DNA from: Chlorobiaceae bacterium
GTDB taxonomy: Bacteria; Bacteroidota; Chlorobiia; Chlorobiales; Chlorobiaceae
Length of the DNA: 41,207 nt
Direction of reading: 5' to 3'
Assembly: GCA_012972825.1 (NCBI GenBank)
Contig: JABDHL010000061.1
Location: forward strand, 1 to 41,207
The number at the start of each line of letters is the position of its first letter. Position 1 is the stretch's first letter. Below are positions 37,719 through 41,207 of the stretch, piece by piece. The notes below the pieces were generated by a model that was not told where the DNA came from, made no database searches, and saw only the letters and a list, made by a program, of their open reading frames with translations. The position numbers were made by a program, and so were the translations under genes.

Positions 37719-38465
37719 TTATTCCGATTTACCTGTTCCAAGAGTGTGTATGATATAGAAAGAGGCTTCATCAATCGCGTAGCTGAACCGGTCAACCCGG
37801 CTGGTAAACACGTTGTATGCAACAATCCCCATAATACCGCCGACAATGCCAAGAGCTGTATTAAAAAGAGCTTCAGAAATACCAAGTGAAAGCTGCACTG
37901 CGTCAGGAGCTCCGCTTGTTGCCATAGCGGCAAAAGCGCGAATCATACCGAGGGTTGTCCCCAGAAGCCCAACCATGGTGGAAATTGAGGCAATGGTAGA
38001 AATGGATACAAGATTTTTTTCCAGAAGAGGCATTTCCATAATTGTAGCCTCCTCAACAGCCTTTTCCATTTCGCTGATCTTTTTCTCCCGATCGGTCACA
38101 TTATATTGTGAGAGTTTTTTATACCGGTCAAGCACTGCGCGAAGCACGGCTGCAAGAGAACTCTGATGTTCATCACATTTCACTATAGCCTGATCAATAA
38201 AGCCGTTGTCAATATCCTGTTTGAGGCCATGGACAAATTCAGGAATATTTCCTTTCCCCGAAGCCTTGTTCAGAGCAATGATACGTTCCACTGTATAGGC
38301 AATCACCATTAAAATCAATGACATGAGTACCGAGACAACAAGTCCCCCGTTGAAAACGGCATGGAACATTGAACCTGGAGGAGTAGTGCCCATCCAGAAA
38401 TAAAACCCAAGAGAAACCGCGTAAGTTACGGCAATAAGCAAACCCGTAAAAAAACCATGTTTCAT
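37719..38465 (-). CDS. exbB: Biopolymer transport protein ExbB (MotA/TolQ/ExbB family)
   Basis: 248 residues. Three transmembrane regions: an N-terminal one (GFFTGLLIAVTYAVSLGFYFW), a second (GGLVVSVLMSLILMVIAYTVE) and, after a long cytoplasmic loop, the conserved pair ISTIASISTMVGLLGTTLGMIRAF and GISEALFNTALGIVGGIMGIVAYNVF that holds the channel-lining Thr residues. It forms the pentameric motor around ExbD. First gene of the exbB-exbD-exbD-tonB operon; the roughly 300 bases up to dnaG must hold the operon's promoter and the divergent dnaG promoter. Confidence 0.93.
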   Translation of the reverse strand: MKHGFFTGLLIAVTYAVSLGFYFWMGTTPPGSMFHAVFNGGLVVSVLMSLILMVIAYTVERIIALNKASGKGNIPEFVHGLKQDIDNGFIDQAIVKCDEHQSSLAAVLRAVLDRYKKLSQYNVTDREKKISEMEKAVEEATIMEMPLLEKNLVSISTIASISTMVGLLGTTLGMIRAFAAMATSGAPDAVQLSLGISEALFNTALGIVGGIMGIVAYNVFTSRVDRFSYAIDEASFYIIHTLGTGKSE

Positions 38466-38763
38466 AGATTTTCAATTGTTTTTTTCAATCAAGGAGATAA
38501 TCGAGGCATTATGAACCACTCTGTATTTTGCTATACTTATTAAGCATATTTCACAATAACAGTATGCACTGTCGGAAGCAAAGATGGATTTAACAGACCA
38601 GCACTGTTTACCAGACAGGACAGTTGATAGCAAAGCAACAAAAACAAGTACTGCAACAAGTTTTGAATTTAGTAAATAAGCTTGTGATTTTTCAACAGTA
38701 ATCGATGACTGAAAAAAATAAAACGTGTTCCTGAAATAACAATTTATAGACCGGAACGGGCAC

Positions 38764-40659
38764 ATGATCCCTCATTCGATCGTTGATGATGTCCGGCAGG
38801 CAGCAGACATTGTTGATATTATCTCTGATTATCTGACGCTTCAGCCTGCAGGGCGCAACTATAAGGCACTCTCTCCTTTTACAAAGGAAAAAACTCCTTC
38901 ATTTGTCGTTTCGCCCGACAAACAGATCTTCAAGTGTTTCTCAACCGGCAAGGGAGGCAACGTTTTTTCTTTTGTCATGGAAATGGAAAAAGTATCCTTT
39001 CCCGAAGCTATCGAACTGGTTGCCAAACGATCCGGTATCGATATAAGCCGGTTTACTGAAAAAAAAGAACGCGATCCGGCACTTGAAGACAGCCGTACTG
39101 AAACGCTTCGCTGGGCATCGAAGTTCTTTGAAAGAACCCTGGAAGGCAAGTCGGGAAAAATTGGCTATGACTATCTCATAACCAGGCGTGCACTTTCGGA
39201 AAAAACTATTAAAGCCTTCAGTCTCGGCTATGCGCCAGACTCATGGGACAGCCTCTTCAACGAAGCAAAGCGAGCAGGCATACCACAGAAACACCTTGCT
39301 GATCTTGGACTTGTAACACTGAATAAACAAAGAAACTCCTGGTATGACACCTTCCGCAGCAGGATCATTTTTCCTGTGTTTTCAGTTGGGGGGCAGGTGG
39401 TTGGATTTGGAGGGCGAACCTTGCTCGATGACCCTCAAACTCCGAAATACCTGAATTCGTCTGAAAGCCGACTGTTTGAAAAATCAAAACTGCTGTATGG
39501 CCTGAACGCGGCAAAACATGAAATCCGCCGGATGGAAACCGCAATCCTTGTTGAAGGGTACATGGATGTCCTTGCTCTTCACCAGGCAGGAATAACCAAT
39601 GCTGTAGCATCATGCGGCACGTCACTGACCCGTTACCAGGCAAAAATTCTGCAACGCTACACGAAAAGTGTCCTGTTCATGTATGACGCAGATTCTGCCG
39701 GTAAAAAATCAATGATGAGCGGTCTCGACACGCTGCTTGCGGAAGGCATTACCCCTTTCATCGTCATGCTTCCAGCCGGTGATGATCCTGACAGTTTTGT
39801 CCGCCGTGAAGGAAGGGAAACATTTCTTCAGTTTACCGAAGAGAACCGGCTGCTGTTTCAGGATTTTCAAATCCGTTTTTTCATGGAGTCGGAAGATTTC
39901 TCAAACCCTGAAATAAAAGCAAAAGCCATAAGGGAAATGGCACATACAATCTCGCTGATCCCCGACCGCATCCAGCAGGAACTTTACCTTCAGGAATTAT
40001 CGGATAAACTTTCAATCAGCCAGCATGCCCTCCAGGAGCTGCTCGGCAAAGAGAATGCTGTTCAGGCAAAAAAAATATCTTCATCAGAAAACCATTTCTC
40101 TGTTTCACCTCCACGTCAGCAGCCGGCAAGCTTATCTGTTCTTGAAAAAACCTTTTTGAAAGCACTGCTTGAAAGCACAGCATATGGAAATGCGGTGCTG
40201 GAATTTGCCGCGTCGCACGAAGCTATGCTGGAGTTGCCTCACAGGGAAGCGCAGCAGATATTTACCCATATAGTCAACCGCTACCATGACATTGCCGGCA
40301 ATCCGGAAGAACATATCGACATTACAACAGAAATAAGCCTTTTCACCAATCCGGAATCGAGGGATCTTGCGTCCGGCTTACTGCTTGACCCGCCAGTCAG
40401 CAATAAATGGCTCGAACAATCTGATGTACACTCGGATAATGCAAAACGATGCCTGACGATGTTCCTTGACGCCTTCAAAAACCTTGTCATCGAACCGCTG
40501 ATGCGTCAGAAAAAATTGATCACTGAACAAATCCGGGTTGAAACTGATACCGACAAAGAGATTGAACTCCTGAAGGAAAAAATTGTGCTTGACAAAAAAA
40601 TCCGTAAAACTTCGCTTGATCTGAAAGCGATGATTGCAACTATTCTTGCAAACAGCTGA
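38764..40659 (+). CDS. dnaG: DNA primase
   Basis: 631 residues, the usual size. The N-terminal zinc-binding domain has the right framework (NYKALSPFTKEKTPSF ... IFKCFSTGKGGN) but three of four zinc ligands are replaced: Ser37, Thr40 and Thr61 where Cys, His and Cys are usual; only Cys58 remains. The catalytic core has the primase domain (YDTFRSRIIFPV, VVGFGGRTL) and TOPRIM with AILVEGYMDVLAL and LFMYDADSAGKKS. A C-terminal helical helicase-binding part follows. DnaG makes RNA primers at the replication fork. The loss of zinc ligands is, as far as I recall, shared by FCB primases, so the enzyme is probably functional. The gene ends at a strong terminator. Confidence 0.95.
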   Translation: MIPHSIVDDVRQAADIVDIISDYLTLQPAGRNYKALSPFTKEKTPSFVVSPDKQIFKCFSTGKGGNVFSFVMEMEKVSFPEAIELVAKRSGIDISRFTEKKERDPALEDSRTETLRWASKFFERTLEGKSGKIGYDYLITRRALSEKTIKAFSLGYAPDSWDSLFNEAKRAGIPQKHLADLGLVTLNKQRNSWYDTFRSRIIFPVFSVGGQVVGFGGRTLLDDPQTPKYLNSSESRLFEKSKLLYGLNAAKHEIRRMETAILVEGYMDVLALHQAGITNAVASCGTSLTRYQAKILQRYTKSVLFMYDADSAGKKSMMSGLDTLLAEGITPFIVMLPAGDDPDSFVRREGRETFLQFTEENRLLFQDFQIRFFMESEDFSNPEIKAKAIREMAHTISLIPDRIQQELYLQELSDKLSISQHALQELLGKENAVQAKKISSSENHFSVSPPRQQPASLSVLEKTFLKALLESTAYGNAVLEFAASHEAMLELPHREAQQIFTHIVNRYHDIAGNPEEHIDITTEISLFTNPESRDLASGLLLDPPVSNKWLEQSDVHSDNAKRCLTMFLDAFKNLVIEPLMRQKKLITEQIRVETDTDKEIELLKEKIVLDKKIRKTSLDLKAMIATILANS

Positions 40660-40769
40660 CCCTTCACGCTGGCTCAAGAACGCCTCAGAGCACTTAAGGT
40701 AAAAGTGTCATAATCCGGGTGCTGTAAAAAAAAAGCCCGCCAGAAATGGCACGTACAGTCAATATAAGA

Positions 40770-40810
40770 GCTAAAAACCGGACACGGTTTTTTTAGCAAT
40801 TTTTTTTTTG
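40770..40810 (+). terminator. Rho-independent terminator of dnaG
   Basis: GCTAAAAACCG pairs with CGG-T7-AGC (11 bp with two extra T in the 3' arm) around the loop GACA, followed by AA and a long T run. It is about 110 bases past the dnaG stop and in the same orientation. Confidence 0.75.
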
Positions 40811-41146
40811 CAGACCCTTTATTCATAAGGGTTTCGTGACGTTTTTCCTCTCTTTTCAGGATATAAAATCGGACAAATCGGACACTTGAAAAAAGGGGCT
40901 CACGCAAAGTACAATAAAATCCATGGTAGCGTAATATTTATTTCGATTGAGCGCGCTTAACAAGACGATATTTTTACTTTTATTACACGTATTTCAGGCG
41001 ATTTAATTTATTATATTACAGTAAGGCATTGCCTGCTGGGGACGGAGCATTTATCAGTATTCCCGATTGTGCCGATCCTTGAGAAACATTTTTAATAGAT
41101 GCCCAAGCAAGTGAAGGCGTCGCTGACTTTGGAGTCGTCATAAAAT
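40811..41146. other. Intergenic region without a supportable gene
   Basis: About 340 bases between the dnaG terminator and an IS-like end. A short tandem repeat with ATCGGACA/AATCGGACA lies near 40866-40883, and the stretch around 40935-41025 is A/T-rich. Only short open frames occur and none has a recognisable start or product. Confidence 0.4.
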
Positions 41147-41207
41147 AAAGTGTAAATTTTATCCGCAAGTATCGTCAGGCCTGAAAATCAGTGGTACACT
41201 TTCACCG
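41147..41207. mobile_element. Possible outer end of an IS21-like insertion sequence (truncated by window edge)
   Basis: An 8-bp inverted repeat AAAGTGTA (41147-41154) and TACACTTT (41195-41202) frames 40 bases, and the two arms continue as AAATTTTATCCGC and CACCG. IS21-family ends carry several short repeats of the type AGTGTCAATTTTCxxCCG. The transposase genes would lie beyond the right edge, so this is only a resemblance. Confidence 0.3.

Noticed and set aside
38472-38765. 97-codon minus-strand frame upstream of exbB
   Set aside because: It lies in the divergent promoter region and overlaps the dnaG start; no recognisable features and an unlikely Phe/Ser/Tyr-rich translation.
40674-40907. 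77-codon minus-strand frame downstream of dnaG
   Set aside because: It runs through the dnaG terminator hairpin and its long T run, giving Lys-rich low-complexity sequence; no family resemblance.
1-41207. CRISPR arrays, rRNA genes and known riboswitches
   Set aside because: I looked for regularly spaced repeats, rRNA core sequences and conserved riboswitch elements in the gaps and found none.

Overview
The window looks like a chromosomal segment of a green sulfur bacterium (Chlorobi, FCB group). This is inferred from the family-level character of the proteins: a DnaG whose zinc-ligand positions are replaced in the way I recall from FCB bacteria, a succinyl-CoA synthetase beta subunit of the kind used in the reductive TCA cycle, an ExbB-ExbD-ExbD-TonB cluster, a DUF3098-like protein, and generally weak Shine-Dalgarno sequences. 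No rRNA or photosystem gene is present to prove it.

Left end (1-2660): an accessory segment. It holds the 3' end of a type III restriction endonuclease gene, a TIR-domain protein with an uncharacterised C-terminal domain, a very AT-rich gene of unknown function, a small DUF2274-like gene and a decayed trbI/virB10 fragment with two in-frame stops. It abuts the 3' end of a tRNA-Val(GAC) gene. The simplest reading is a decayed integrative/conjugative element at a tRNA site, carrying phage-defence cargo. This is the most interesting part of the window.

Core block (2661-16072): tRNA-Val, clpX, a DUF4404 gene, the glutamate synthase pair gltB-gltD and gpmA lie on the minus strand. A nitronate monooxygenase/FabK-like flavoprotein and a DUF697-like membrane protein follow on the plus strand, then tadA (minus) and sucC (plus), with hairpin terminators between some units.

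Transport and signalling block (16180-27118): a tripartite efflux operon (TolC-like, HlyD-like, MacB-like; minus strand), a short-chain dehydrogenase resembling chlorophyll b reductases (NYC1/NOL), an ABC-F ATPase, and a large hybrid histidine kinase with two predicted extracytoplasmic sensor regions.

Right block (27286-40810): a Gfo/Idh/MocA oxidoreductase directly behind the terminator of hemN; purE overlapping a DUF985 cupin gene; a type II NADH dehydrogenase coupled to a small membrane protein; an orphan AAA ATPase; argD with a DUF3098-like gene; the exbB-exbD-exbD-tonB energy-coupling operon; and dnaG with its terminator. The last ~400 bases have no gene I can support and end in sequence that resembles the outer part of an IS21-type element.
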